A DNA stretch of 64,000 nt, taken from assembly GCA_944470555.2 (NCBI GenBank), contig OX104132.1:20692284-20756283 (forward strand), written 5' to 3'. The translations under genes were made by a program, and so were the position numbers. The DNA comes from Heterobilharzia americana. Lineage: Eukaryota; Platyhelminthes; Trematoda; Strigeidida; Schistosomatidae. The notes below the pieces were generated by a model, which saw only the letters and a list, made by a program, of their open reading frames with translations, did not search any database and was not told the origin of the DNA. Numbering within the stretch: the stretch's first letter is position 1; every line of letters begins with the position of its first letter. Of the stretch, positions 49,016-61,640 are shown piece by piece.

Positions 49016-49249
49016 TCTAAAGGGTTAGTTCAGTGATTTTGTCATTTCTCCTACCGGAGAGAAACAGTAAAGGAAAATATAAATAAACTAATAGGAATCA
49101 TACGTTGGATATAACCTTCATGCCTGGAATCATACTGCAACAACAAACCAATCAATTTACAAGAAGATATCTTCTGGACAACAGTCGACTACACACAAAT
49201 GACAAGAGAGCAGATAAAGATAAATTACGAAACGGTATACTCAACAACT

Positions 49250-49395
49250 GGCTCTAAAGATCGCCCTACCAACTGCTGAAATAACCAATCACGTTTCCGT
49301 ATTTCAACTGGCAAGATTGCTCTGTTGATAAAATAAAGAAACCCAATTACCTATCTCACCGGTTATCACGGTGATCTTTAAAGTCACTCATACTC
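49250..49395. mobile_element. Foldback/MITE-like element, copy 2
   Basis: aataaccaatcacgtttccg at the left, aagaaacccaattacc ... ttaaagtcactc at the right. Confidence 0.6.
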
Positions 49396-49519
49396 AACAC
49401 TTACTAGTAAACAGGTCAAACAAGGCTTAATTCTTGAGGTCCTGAATTTCTGAGTAAATTAAAATTATTTATTTACACAGTAATGGATACTGTTTACAAT
49501 CGCTCCAATGATGAATGAT

Positions 49520-49660
49520 TTCAAAGGCCACCTTGACAACTAACAAAATAACCAATCCTATTTTGGTACTTCATTTGTGAAGGTAATTTTCCACAAAATA
49601 GAGAAACGTAATTGACTAACTCAACAGTTGTTCGACTATCGTTTAAAGTCACTCGTTAAT
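49520..49660. mobile_element. Foldback/MITE-like element, copy 3
   Basis: caaaggccaccttgacaac at the left, gagaaacgtaattgac and ttaaagtcactcg at the right. Confidence 0.65.
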
Positions 49661-50225
49661 GATGACTGAATTTCAGTCGGCTTGGTAACTCAACCTCCAC
49701 TGACGACTATATGGTTGGTGAGTTAGGAGTCGAGACAACTTATCAATGAATTGTGAATTGGGTAGTTTCAGTCTGAAAAAGTCCAGAGAGTGTGATCAAG
49801 GTTACAACAAATACAACTTGCTGATGAGTACCAGTATGTACGAAACAGATATCGAACATGACCACACATCGACTGCCTGCTAACATGTAAACACGCTGAC
49901 ACTAACAGTGTCTACAACCAACCAACCAAAACGACTCAGTTGTGGGTGTCATATTTGTTAAGCAGTGACATGATTTGGCGAACCATTGAAAAGCTGGGAA
50001 AACTGCCTAGCTGTTTCATTTTAGTAAGGGACTCATTGGCAGTGTACTGTTTTCTGTACGTCCTACATCTTTTGATTACTGCCAGAGTGGAATGTACTCA
50101 GCAGTCAAGTGAATGTGATCATCCTTCTTCCTCATGTTTGTCAGTTATATTCCAACAGGCACAAGTGCAACTGAAGTCTGAACATAGACAAGTGTATACG
50201 TGACATTGATCACCAGACAAGGCAA
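49660..50225. other. Intergenic DNA, nothing recognised
   Basis: A possible worn SINE-B trace near 49970-50040. No gene. Confidence 0.4.
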
Positions 50226-50420
50226 CTACACATCAACGATGGGTAGTGGCCAACAGTGGAATGGAGGACTTGCATTTCGTTCTATTTGGGTTCATCAGCT
50301 GGATGTACCTAACTCTCAGTGAGGGATGCTGTCTCCACCAGGACTTCAACCTGGGGCCGGTGACTTCAACCACCAGAATGTTATCCAGTAGGCCATCGTG
50401 AAATGGATTTCGCAAAATAC
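50225..50420 (-). repeat. SINE-A copy
   Basis: CTGATGA and GAAA are kept, but helix II has lost its first pair. Confidence 0.75.
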
Positions 50421-50734
50421 TAATGAATGAATGTCAAATGTGAGGCGGATGCCTACCAATGAAATTTGATGAATGTCATTCCGTATCACGTGTTGGCAGA
50501 AAGAAGAAAATATGCACCATTGGACTTCAGTCCAGTGATTGCATGATAACGCATTCATCATGAGACCAGACAGTACTTGGCTCTATCCTTCAAATGGTCA
50601 TTGTTTCGCAGCATTGAAGATTCCCATACTCTAGAACAGAAGGGCTATCCAGTCTTCTTACTTTGAAATAAATCATAGTCCAAAAAACCAACAAATAAAC
50701 AAGCACCATGATGTAATTAAACTGTAGTACAATT

Positions 50735-50890
50735 TGCTTGATAGTAGTAGCAGTGTTTCGTCCTATTTATGACTCGTCAGTTGAGTGTATCTAAATTTTA
50801 GTCAATGAGACTCGAATCCAGCATACATCACCTCAAACTTCAGAAGGTTATCCACTAGGTTGACCGGCAGTGATAACCACCTGTTAAGCA
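50735..50890 (-). repeat. SINE-A copy
   Basis: CTGACGA and GAAA kept, with a three-pair helix II. The far helix is degraded. Confidence 0.7.
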
Positions 50891-51230
50891 GCAGGAATTT
50901 GTTATTATGATTCATTGATACTTGTAATTTTACACTGATTGTTATGTTGAAGTGAAATAGTCGATCTCTTCTGACATATGAGCTCCCTGATGAACAGATA
51001 CCTCAACCGTACCGCTAACAGTCCTTATTTATTGATTATTATAAATTGAAAATATCCTCCTGATTAAAAAACCAAACATATCTAATAAGATGAAGAATTT
51101 GATCGATATATTGGTAACCAAGATACACTTGGTAGTTATTCAATTCTAAATGATGTTGATTGGTTGCTGTATGAATACTGTTTCGATGTTACCCAGTGAC
51201 TTCAGAGTTCACCCCACCCCCAAATTATTA
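50890..51230. other. Intergenic DNA, nothing recognised
   Basis: No supported feature. Confidence 0.4.
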
Positions 51231-51234
51231 TTTC

Positions 51235-52860
51235 TCCTTTGGGTTCCTAGTGCCAAATAGGTCTTCAGTAGCACGTCGTCATATCACTCTCTTCTCTGCT
51301 GGCTTTCCTCAACCTGGCTCCACCACTGCCAACAACCTTCCATTTCTTCTTCACATCATCTCCTCCATATCATACTCATCTCGGACACCAGACTCGTCGT
51401 TTCCCATTTCGGTTCCACTCGACAGCCTGACCTGGAGTAATGTATGATGTCTCCAAATGGTCTCTTCATTATATGCCCAATCCATATCCACTCTCTCTGC
51501 ATATTTGTTGGGTGATGGGTTATTGGTTGGTTGGTTCACTGCCAGCCAGCCAGTCAGCCAGAGTTCCTTCTTGCTTATTCTTATTATTCTGGCCATCTGA
51601 TCTTCAGTGTCAGTGTCGAGTGAGCGTAGGCGGTAGCTGTTGATGATGTATGATGTGTGTAGTTTGTTGGAAATGCTTTTTGTAAGGCGCCGCCAAGTTT
51701 CTGAACCATCACATAGAAACACTGACTTACTTGACTGACTAACTGACTGACTGATTGAGTGTTTAAAATTTGGATGTTGTTCACACTTTATGCTGAGTGC
51801 AGCAGATCTCCGCACTGACTTCAGATTATTGAAGGGACGTCTGTCTTGCTGCCTTTCCGATGCTGGCTCTGGCATCATCATCTTTGCCGCTACTACTTGT
51901 AGTTGAAACGAGGCTGCCTGTCTAGGTAGGTAGGTAAAGGAGACTACTTTCTTTTGATTTCTCCTGTTCTTGGTGATTAGTGCTTGTTGTTGTCGTTGTT
52001 GGTTGGGTGTCTTCATCACCTCTACCTCTGTCTTCTCTACATTCACCTGAAGCAAGTCCCGTCTTCCTTCGTTGCCTCGCCTCTTTTACCAACTTGTTAG
52101 TTTTCGTCTATACATCTTCGAGTTTGTGCGACAAAAGACGTTAGACGTAAATCATCATCGTTGGCAAAATCCAGATCTTCTTCTAGGGTCTTTTCATCAC
52201 ATCGGTGAGACAGCATAAGACCATCTCCTCCCAGTTGTCTGTTGCATGATCCAGTGGAGTCGAGTCGATCAAAATCAGAAAGATGATCGGTGATATTCGG
52301 CGATAACCTTGTCTTTTCTAACCGCTGCCTGTCTTCACTTTGAAGGCATCAGTGAGCTGAGGTTTCCATTATGAATCGCTTGGCATGTAGCATCATATAG
52401 CATATAGCTACTGTTGAATGAGGTTGATAGAGTTTTGTGGCACTAAAACCGTGGTGTTGAATCAGCTGCCTGCCAAATCACTTCTTAGTCGATGCCATCG
52501 AAGGCCTTTTCAAAGTCGATGAGGTTGAGTTGACTGCCATTCTATGCTCTGTTCTATGATGATGCGTAGCGTTGCGTTGCGTTGCAATTTTATTCGCACA
52601 TGATTTGTTTTTCCTGAAACCAGTCAGCCAGCCTGTTCCGGTCGTAATTTTGAATCCAGAACATTTTTTAGTCTCCAGGATGATGTGGTATAATATTTTG
52701 CTTGATGTAAACAGGAGCATTATTCGGTGCCAGTTCTTGCAATGACTTAGGTCATCCTTCTTTTGGAGTTTGATAGGGTAGCCCTTCTTCCAGTCAATCA
52801 GCAGGTACATTTCCTTCCTTCCAGACCTTCTGCAATAGTGGTGTGAGCATGCCGGCTGTT
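51235..52860 (-). mobile_element. NLR-1 long 3' copy, with RT remnants
   Basis: 1.6 kb on the minus strand: RT pieces (KILYHIILETKK, GFRKNKSCANKIATQ, near 52560-52720), then the C-terminal block and 3' tail. It is frameshifted, with one part (51351-52055) open for 234 codons. Confidence 0.88.
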
Positions 52861-53014
52861 GTCTTTGCGTCTATCCCACCCCTACCCCCGAAACTCGAGA
52901 CTATTTGATGCTTACCATTAGTGACTTACTTCGATGTACATTTTCTCAAATTCTATGAATAATCAGCTGAAACTTTTAAGATCAGTCAACTCATATGGTA
53001 GGTAAATTATATAA

Positions 53015-53175
53015 GGGGTAATTCTAGTGGCTACCTTAACAACTGTTGAGGTAAACAATTACGTTTCTTTGTTTTATGAATAATCACTTTCCCCTGCAAT
53101 AATATCAAAACTTGATTGGTTGTTGAAACAGTTGCTAGGGTGGCCTTTAGAATCACTCGTTATATAACGAATTGT
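53015..53175. mobile_element. Foldback/MITE-like element, copy 4
   Basis: gtggctaccttaacaactg at the left, cagttgctagggtggccttt at the right. Confidence 0.7.
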
Positions 53176-53329
53176 TATGAGTTGAACAATTTGTAAGCAT
53201 ATGCCTAGATGCAACAAATCGATAAATCTTTCAACTGACCAACCTATTTAGTTCGTTACTGTTAGTAATTTCAGAAGTTGTCAGTTGATTTAGCCTTTCT
53301 GTTCCAATCAACAAGAGAAAATCATGTCG

Positions 53330-53750
53330 GTGACTAGTAGTGGAATCCAGGATGTGTGTTTCGCCCTGTTTCGGACTCGTCAGCTGGATGTACTTGCATC
53401 CCGCTGAGACTCGAACCTAGCACCCATCACTTCAAACGCCTAGGCGTTATCCACTGAGCCATTGGGACACGTTAACCGCCTCTTGTACTACGCTTTAGTC
53501 ATCAGTACTGGATTCGAGTCTCAGTGGGAACAACATCACTCACTGAGATGTAGACACATCCAGTTGAAAAGTCCCAAGTAAGACGAAACGCATGTCCTGG
53601 ATTCCGCTGTTTGTCGTGAATATAGATATAACATCGTGAATATTCGTGATTACCGAGGGATCTATATAGGAGCCTACCTGCCAACAACAGAAGTCAAGCA
53701 ATTCGACCGTGTATAACAACGGGAAATTACAGGTATCATAATCAGAGAAA
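53330..53750. repeat. SINE-A inverted pair plus trailing module
   Basis: The minus half with the 53345-53389 hammerhead faces a plus half (53500-53610, TTGAAAA core mutation). The module follows at 53640-53745. Confidence 0.85.
53345..53389 (-). ncRNA. Hammerhead ribozyme, SINE-A (Smalpha) type
   Basis: On the minus strand: ATCCAG, CTGACGA, helix II GTCC/GGGC, GAAA, cleavage ATC and CTGGAT, so helix I is perfect over six pairs. Stem III is weak because only its first A-U pair can form, so activity may be poor. Confidence 0.65.
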
Positions 53751-53799
53751 ATCAGTTAATGCTAGAAAAGTTGTTTGTTTAACTATGATCGTCATTTTA

Positions 53800-54000
53800 A
53801 TTGGTTGGAGGGAATCTTCAGGAAGCCCTAGTTGGCGTAGGTTTTGTGCTTGTTGGCACTTATCAGCAAGGCATATCTGTTACCTCGAGGGAATTGATGT
53901 CCCCTCTGAGATTGGAACCAGCGTCAATCAGTGTTGCAGCCAGTGATGTGTACCACTGAGCTAATCGAACTGCAAATGATCTCCATAGGACTGGGTTAGA
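53800..54000 (-). repeat. SINE-C copy
   Basis: On the minus strand, tRNA-like gctcagtggtacac, then CTTGCTGATAAGTGC and a CAAC-loop hairpin, then AAAACC. The core is mutated. Confidence 0.75.
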
Positions 54001-54369
54001 TACACTAACTCCTAGATCGAAACTCATCATATTCACGAGAATAAGATATGTACAGAAGAAGTCATTCAATTAAAGTTTTCCGTATGGCCTTTGCCAAATT
54101 GCGTCATCTATAACGCTGACTGGTGAGATATCCAACTGTTCGATCATAAATATCTTCATGGTATTGTTCATGTTTGATGGAATCACTGTGTGAGCAATGT
54201 TGAGGTGAAGCGAAGGGTACTAGACAATATAGGCGTGTCGATTGATGAGGCTTTGAACTTTCATCGATTGAAGTTGCGTAAACCGAATCACTGCCTACCT
54301 TGACATTTAATGTTAAGGGAAGTTGGATTCTGTTGGAAAAAGATTCAGGGTGGTCAGTCAAAGAATTGA

Positions 54370-54645
54370 TTGCGGTTGATGAAGTCGCTGACTGTTGATT
54401 CGAACCGTGAGATATGGACTGCCTGGTTCAGTCAGGTCCGCGATACAATACGAATCAGTGGTTGAGGACTCTAAGTGACATGGCTGAAAATTAGTCACAA
54501 TGACGCAGATGTATTCACTCCTCGACATCTAAAGCTTGAATATTTGTGCTAACCGTCAGCCTCCAATTTTTTATTCTCTTACACAACTTTGTTTACTTTT
54601 ATATCACTTATATTCTATCCATTTGTTCTTGTGACCGATTTCCAG
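54370..54645 (+). mobile_element. NLR-2 3' end
   Basis: Shares the tggttgaggactct, gacgcagatgtattcact and ctatccatttgttcttgtg blocks with other NLR-2 tails. Confidence 0.7.
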
Positions 54646-55100
54646 TTATATCATCAAAAAGGCAGCCTACAGTTTATTACATAGCTCAGAATAACAATCA
54701 GAGACTGTATAGACTATTACTACACATACTTCTTTCAACCCCTCTAGCTATCTTCCAATCCGATTCTATTTCAGCAAATATTGCACATTGAGGCAGGCAA
54801 TGACTGAACTTTTGCTACACGGATCACCTCATGCGTCGAAGGATCCCGACAGCATCACCTAACTTGCCTTATTTGCTTAGTATCCTACACCTAACCTCTC
54901 CATTAATGACAAATTGTTTCCACTGTAGGTGAGCAAGCTCATCTGGGGGGTCAAAAAATTGTTAATCTCTTGATTCATCTCTTCTACTTTCAATCTCTGT
55001 ATCTCATCCCCCCCCCCACTCAACCCCTCGTGATAGAATAATGCAAACTATCGCACAAATATATTAGAAAGCATATATATTTTTTATTCATATACTTGTA
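54645..55100. other. Intergenic DNA, nothing recognised
   Basis: A C-rich tract near 55008-55017. No gene. Confidence 0.4.
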
Positions 55101-55119
55101 ATTCTCCGTTGTTTCATTG

Positions 55120-55650
55120 GATCAAATTGTTCGACCTCTATTGACGTATGGGCTCCTATGCGGAAACCTCGATATTGCCTGAATGTTATTTATGTTAATT
55201 TACTTGGTTGTGGCTAACAGAGGAATCCAGGAGGCACGTTTCATCCTTAATGGGGTACTCGTCAGCTGGATGTACTTGCACTCCAGCGGGGAGTGATATT
55301 GTCCCTACTGAGACTCGAACCTCGTACCTATCGCTTCAAACGTCGAGGTGTAATCCACTATGCCATGGAGATCCACCAATTTGATCCAGTGAAACAATGG
55401 GGAATTACAAGTATCTTAATAAATAGTAATAACTATTTTACTACCCGTTGTACAAGAAGCTGGCTACTTTTCCTCCGTGGTATACTGGATAACGCCTCCA
55501 CATTTGGAATGATAGGTACGAAGTTCGAGTCCCGGTGGGAAAAACATCACTTCGCACTGGAGTGCTGGTACATCCAGATGACGAGCCGCGTACCGAACGA
55601 AACGCGCGTCCTGGATTCTTCTGTTAGCCACAACCAACTGAATTACCATA
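55120..55650. repeat. SINE-A inverted pair, best preserved
   Basis: A minus copy (55205-55375) and a plus copy (55465-55640) are mirror images with tRNA-like parts inside. A module lies outside the left ribozyme (55120-55190). The right ribozyme has ATGACGA instead of CTGACGA; the left keeps CTGACGA and GAAA with poor helices. Confidence 0.88.
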
Positions 55651-55884
55651 TATTCTTTATTAAAATTTATGTTGCTCAGTTGAAATATATTATTGACTTT
55701 CACAAATTTCTTGTTAATAATCTCTGGATGATAAGATTATTATTTAGTTTGTAACGGTTAATTAATAAACGATTTTGTGGGTTTTTTTCAGGTAGTTGAA
55801 AACTTTTCATACTTTTTCTCAATCATTCATCTATAATTTCCATGAATCAATTGTATACATCTAATTGTCTACTTTGTGTGTATG

Positions 55885-56530
55885 TGAACTGTACAGCTGT
55901 TTCGACCCACTAGTATGCGACTCCCCAACAATGCGCACCCATGACTCCACCCTTCCAAGGACCGAACCCAGGACCTTCAGCTCCCGTGGCCAGTACGTTA
56001 CCATTGAGCCACACTAGGTTGGATTCCAGTAGTCCATATTTCCAGTTTTTGTCAGTTCACGACATAGTGCGACCATTACCCAATGTCACCGCTGAATAGT
56101 TGTCCTCACGTCTATCCCACCGGTCCCGACCTTTCATTAGAACTTCAGGAATCACCTCTTGAAGGTAGTCACTAATGAGTACTGGATCAATTGAATTTGG
56201 GGATTTGTGGGGATTTAGTGACTTTTCAAGTTGATATTTATCATGGTCGCTCAATGTCACAAACTGACAAAATTTGGAAATATGGGCATTGGATACTGAC
56301 CCCGCTGCTCAATGGTAACATGCTGGCCAGAGAACATGAAAGTGCTGGAGTCGATTTCTGGGAGAGTGGGGTCATGGATGAGCATTGCTGAGAAGTTTTT
56401 TCAACAGGACAAAACAGCTGTCCAGTGCTCCTAGGTTTCCAATGTTCCTCGAACTGATGTCAGTCCATGATGAATACCAACTTGGAAAATCACTAAATCC
56501 CCACAAACTCCCAAATTCTATCGATTTTTA
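55885..56530. repeat. SINE-B inverted pair
   Basis: A minus copy (55885-56090) and a plus copy (56255-56525). Both ribozymes are mutated (TTGGGGA; AAAA). Confidence 0.85.
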
Positions 56531-56689
56531 GCGTACATATTTCAGTAATGAGGAGGTGTATCTAAGATCATTATTATTCATCTGATACACTATCTGTAGA
56601 ATATAAACTTAACTGATGAAACAACCTACGCCTACCTCAACGTTCCAAGTCTAGAATGAGTCCAAACAATACTAAAAAGTGGTCAGAGC

Positions 56690-57830
56690 AGTTGTTTTAT
56701 TTTATTGTCCCTTGGGTTCCTGATGGAACATAGGGCCTCACTAGCACGTCTCCAGTGAACTCTGTTCTCTGAAATCTTTTGGACCTGGCTCCACAACAGC
56801 CCACAAGCTCTCATTTCCTCCTCGCATGATCTCCTCCATGTCATCCTCACCTCACACGCCCAACTCGTTGCTTCCCGTCGGGGTTCCACTCCACGGCCTG
56901 GCCTGGCCTGACATGTGATGTCCCCAATCGGCCTTCTCAGTGTATGCCCAATCCAATCCATTCTATCTCCACTTCCTTCCAGTGCATATTTTTTGGGTGA
57001 TATGTTCTTGGTTGGTTCGTTGACAGCCAGCCAGAGTTCCTTGTTGCTTATTCTTTCTGGCCATCTGATTGCCATCTTCAGTATCCAGTCAGCATAGGCC
57101 GTTGTTGATGAATGTCTGTAGTTTGTTGGAAATGCTTTTAGTAACGTGCCAAGTCTCTGAGCCATACAGAGGCATGGACTTGACTGACTTGGTGTTGAAA
57201 ATCTGAATCTTGTTCCACATGCTGAGTGCAGAAGATCTCCACACTGGTTTCAGGTTAATGAACGCCTATCTGGCTTTTCCAATCCTGACTTTGACGTCCT
57301 CGTCTGTGCCGTCTGTAGTTGAAACAGTGCTGCCTATATAGGTGAAGGAGGTTACTTCCTTTAAGTTTCTCCCGTTGACAGTGATTGGAGTTTGTTGTTG
57401 TTGGTGCGGTATCTTCATCACTTCTGTCTTCTCTATATTCACTTGAAGTCCCATCTTCCTAGGCTGCCCTGCCCTGCCTCTTCTGTCAACTTGTTAATTT
57501 TCGCCTGTAGATCTTCACGTTTGTGTGACATTAGACATAAGTCATCGACGAAATCTAAGTCTTCTAGATTCTTTTCTGTGGTCCAGCCGGTGTATCTCCC
57601 TCTTCTCGCTCCTCACTGTTTGTTGCATGATCCAGTCTAGTGGACCATAATCAGGAATATCATGGGTTATAGTAGACAGCCTTGTCTTACTCCTTCCTGT
57701 CTTGACTTCAAAGGCATCACTGAGCTGAATTTCCCGTTGTGAATTACCTGGCATGTGGCGTCATCTAGTTGTTGAATGAGATTGATAAAGGTTTGTGGTA
57801 TTCCATAGTGTTGAAGCAACTGTCAGATCC
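56690..57830 (-). mobile_element. NLR-1 3' copy
   Basis: On the minus strand: QLSDAFEVKTGRSK (RT), a degraded FADD region near 57545, GLQVNIEKTEVMKIP, then IGHTLRRPIGDITCQARPG and the CSIRNPRDNK tail. The 3' end is at 56695. Confidence 0.9.
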
Positions 57831-57844
57831 ATTACTAATATATC

Positions 57845-57955
57845 CTTCAAATACAGGCAATATCTAGGCATCCACGCATCCGTATATGCCAATAGGGACT
57901 GATCAATTCGGTCCACTCAATGATGGGATGATACAAGGAACAAGTGTCGGGAGGT
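57845..57955 (+). repeat. SINE-A module without ribozyme
   Basis: caggcaatatctaggcatcc ... gatcaattcggtccactcaa. Confidence 0.75.
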
Positions 57956-58109
57956 TGTACATTTGACTGATAAACAGTATAAAGCTGAAGTAATCTAATT
58001 ACAAAATACATTGTATCATTCAATGATACTGACTTGTGAAAGCTTTCAAAGTGACACACTAGTACTCGGCTGCTTTCTCCTACCTTTAATTTATCTACTT
58101 TTTTTTTAG

Positions 58110-58274
58110 TTGCAAATAGTGTCAGCGTATAATCTGTTGCAAATTTAAAACGAAGGGCTAATCACCTTGATGAATTTATTACCAATTCACATCTACATTA
58201 TGATATCAAGCCTCTTAGCTTAATGATGGCTGTGTCCAACTGTTCATCTTACCCAGAAGTAATACCTTCTGGAG
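58110..58274 (+). CDS. Candidate exon of an unidentified gene
   Basis: A strong acceptor (eight T then ag, ending at 58109) and a donor (gag/gtatgc) bound 165 nt. Most of it is open in one frame, reading NLKRRANHLDEFITNSHLHY and continuing to SCSS-like and YPEVIPSG, with normal protein-like composition. An in-frame TAA sits at 58130-58132. Alternatively the exon starts in another frame (LQIVSAYNLLQ) and shifts in the A/T runs near 58141-58150, as in the Polycomb tail. It ends with one base of a split codon, which matches the start phase of the exon-like segment at 60709. I do not recognise the protein. It could also be a pseudogene exon. Confidence 0.5.
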
Positions 58275-59860
58275 GTATGCTACCAAATCATGTATTCTTT
58301 GTTTACTCATTTATATTTATTGGTCTTCTCCTGAACAAATGATATTTATGGTTGTTTAGTTCAAACAAAATAAGCATCTTCTCATCCACCCACTCCCGGG
58401 CCTGGCAATCTCTCCCGTTTTCGTATTCTACAATAAATAAATAAAGGAAGAATAGGAAACATACATGACGTAGGATGGTTTAAACAAGACAGGATGGTCA
58501 ATCTTCAACTGACTTACAGATTTCATGATCCACAAAGACATTTCTTACAGCTCAGTAGTTTTTCTCAACTACCTTAACTATGAGATTAACAGAGTTTCCG
58601 TTGCATATATCCAATCTATGCAAGTCATTCAGTCAAATTCAGGTGATGAACAATAATTCGGCTCTATGAGCTGAATTTGTCTAGGTACACGAGTGAAATA
58701 ACCTTTCCATGTTTGGATTACTATGATCATTTGGCTGGGGTGAAACCTACAGATCACCCTGAATAGTTTCTAACTACTCAAATCGTTCGGTAGTATACTT
58801 TGTTCTCGAATAAGGACTAGGATTCTGAAAGCAATTGAGCATGATAGCTTTCAGTAACCTTTAGTAGTAGTTATGTAATACACGCTAAAATTGGACTGGG
58901 AACAGGGTTTTCTGAGAACTGATACGATACTACTTTTTTAGAAAAAAGGCACACGACACAATCGACTTGTATTGTTCTTTGCATGATATTGTCGTGTAGT
59001 GATGAGAAATGCATTTAAAGTTGATAGATATACTTTTGTATATGACAGTTTCATCAGCTGATCAGTTGACTATTCTTATAGAAGTCACCTAGAGAGAGGG
59101 GGTGAGAGTCCTTTACGGGGAGTTAAGTTTCGAGAAAACCTTGTTCAATAGGTTGGTCTGTAAAGAGGCAGATTTTTCAAATGAATAAAAGTTTATATGG
59201 GATTTTATTTATTCCAAGGTGGTGTTCACTAGGGACTGAGATTGTAGAGTTGGGGAATGCTTGAAAATCTAAGCGCATTGGATAGCTGTTTTGTACGAGT
59301 CTGTAACCGTGATCTATATGACAACCACCTACTATGTTCTAGACGTCTGAGAGTCGTCTCGGCTGTCAGTAAAGTAAACGTCAACGCCAATAATCACAAA
59401 ATTTATTCAATGTAGAAATAAGGTAATCACACTGACATCGATCGTTCTGTCCATATGTGTAATGGAATAATAACAGAATTGATGAGATAAACGCTTTCTA
59501 AACGGTAACTGTTGGCAACTAAGATAATGCCAAGACGTTTGTAGGTGTTCAACACTCCAAGAAGTGATATTAAAATTCCTTTCACTATGAATATTATCTT
59601 GAGATGATTTTTCAGTCAGGTGATTTGTAATGAATTCATTTATTTCACTGAGTATCATTTAGAGTAATGAAATGTAATTTCTGATTAGCTAAGAAGTATT
59701 CCCAATTGTTTACAGAACTAGTCATTGAGGTGACTGATAGCTTATAGAGTTACCTTAAGGTGATAGGACAGAATTTGATACATCACTACTGGCTATATAG
59801 TCTCGTATGTGGATACTTCAATACTGCTAGTAACTTGAATTTAATAGCAATAAAATAATC
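58275..59860. other. Probable intron of the plus-strand candidate gene
   Basis: No repeats that I recognise and no further exon with good sites. Confidence 0.35.
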
Positions 59861-59960
59861 CAATATACATGTTTCGTTCTATTTAGCACTCTTCAGTTGA
59901 ATGTACATACCCCACAGTGAATGATATTATTCCCACTGAGACAGTAGCCCCTTCGCCCTC
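59860..59960 (-). repeat. SINE-A fragment
   Basis: Reversed hammerhead half with CTGAAGA and GAAA. Confidence 0.65.
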
Positions 59961-60034
59961 CCCCCTCTCTAAGTATTGATAGGTTGAAAACATGGGAAGA
60001 TATTGAGCTATGGATATTACCTTATTGACTTACT

Positions 60035-60190
60035 GAAATAACTTTAAAAGCCAACCTAGTAACTACAGAAATAATCAACTCACTTTCTTTATTCTTACCA
60101 ATAAAAAAGATTTTCTCAGTCAAATCAAAAGAATCTAATTGACTTTTTTCAGTATTTACTAGGATGACCTTTAAAATCACTTATTTTGTA
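60035..60190. mobile_element. Foldback/MITE-like element, copy 5
   Basis: aaaagccaacctagtaac at the left, tactaggatgacctttaaaa at the right. Confidence 0.65.
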
Positions 60191-60708
60191 CAGCCTACAG
60201 TATTTATAATAGTATGGCATATACACTGAAGTAGCGCCTTCAAGGGAAATCCGGAGAGAATATAGTCTCTCTATTGATTAACTCTCTGGGCAGAGAAACT
60301 TATTTTATTGGAGGCAGCCTGTTTCAAGCTCAACCACAAGAAGGTTGGAATATTTCATTGATACTGTTTTTAATTTCACACAATATACGGCAGTTTTATT
60401 CTCATCAGTAGTAATTATGTCTTTAATCGTGGAAATGGAATGGAAGTTGTTGTTGTTGTTGGTGGTGGTGGTAGTGATTAGCGCATTTCAACTCATCATT
60501 GTGTGACGTAATCACACTTTCCATACTCTTAATGTTCTCCAAAATGAAGAAACAATTTTTTCTCTTCTTGACGTGTGTTAACCAACTCAAATATTTGAAA
60601 AGATTATCTCATTGACTCAAGAATTCCTTCTGCTTTCAATTTATACTGTAGTAACGGAGATAAATTTGAAAATCTGATAGTTTTTTCTGTCTGTTTTTTC
60701 TCTCACAG

Positions 60709-60816
60709 ACCATGATAATAATCAGTTGGACGGCGATCACCTATTAATGATCAATGGCACCAACCAAATGGTCAACCGAATAAAAACAAGAGAGATTATG
60801 AAACCAGTATCAAAAG
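60709..60816 (+). CDS. Candidate exon, continuation of the unidentified gene
   Basis: A textbook acceptor (ctgttttttctctcacag) and donor (aaaag/gtaatt) enclose 108 nt. They are open in the frame left by the 58110-58274 segment: the split codon G/AC gives Asp, then HDNNQLDGDHLLMINGTNQ and later RIKTREIMKPVSK. It leaves in phase 1. Two adjacent segments with good sites and compatible phase are unlikely by chance in repeat-rich DNA. Upstream and downstream exons were not found inside the window. Function unknown. Confidence 0.55.
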
Positions 60817-60869
60817 GTAATTGAATTCAATATTGTTTAACTGAGGTTGTGAACCTTTATTGATTAAGA

Positions 60870-61265
60870 TGGCTTGAATATATACTTTGCATGCCAAGCG
60901 ACTACTTATCTCGACGTGTGATGCCAGGGAAAGTTGGATTCGGTGGGAAGAGTTTTCAAAGTGGTCAGATCAAGGCCTGGCATCGACCGACGAATTCCTT
61001 CACTGTTGTCCTGAATTGTGCTAGGAGATGTAGACTGCCTGGTAGTGGTCCTTGAGACGAAATGAATCAGTGATTGAGGATTCTTAGTGATATGGCTTGA
61101 AATCAGTCAGGATGGTGCAGATGTATTCATTCCTTGACATCTAAATCTTCAATATCCACAATAACCATTATCTTCAAATTCTCTCACACAACTTTGTCTA
61201 CTTTGATATCAGTAGTGTTCTTTGTGTACTGTTGTGAAGTGTGGCAACTTGATTTTCTGATTCTG
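60870..61265 (+). mobile_element. NLR-2 3' fragment
   Basis: Reads WLEYILCMPSDYLSRRVMP, GKVGFGGKSFQSGQIKAWHR, then the NLR-2 tail. Confidence 0.82.
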
Positions 61266-61309
61266 TCTTATTTTATTAATTAAACTATATGAGGTAAATG
61301 GTTTAACAA

Positions 61310-61640
61310 GGTGGTGTTATTGTTACTGGATGATAATTGAGGGTGATAGGATTCAAACCAGCAGGGTCTCGGTTTATGGTCCAACACTATATCAACCTAT
61401 CTACATGACCCAGCTGTTAAATAAGATACTTAATAGTCGGGGCTCGAACCACAAACACTTAAGTTATCAGCTGCACATTGTACTGTTAATCAACTTTGTA
61501 TAAAATCCAACTGTTGATCAAATCTCAGTTTCACTTCATTTGCTATGATTTCGACCTGAAAGTCATCCTGTAGTTGAAGCCTATGGTTCGAATCCCGTTC
61601 ACATCCAAGTGAACGCCCAACTTCAGGTTTCATTCGTATT
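61310..61640. repeat. SINE-D fragments
   Basis: A minus copy (61310-61440) and a short plus B-box-like piece near 61580 (tggttcgaatcccg). Confidence 0.55.

Noticed and set aside
55790..55800. tttttttcaggtag acceptor-like site
   Set aside because: The following sequence is not open in a coherent way and has no donor.
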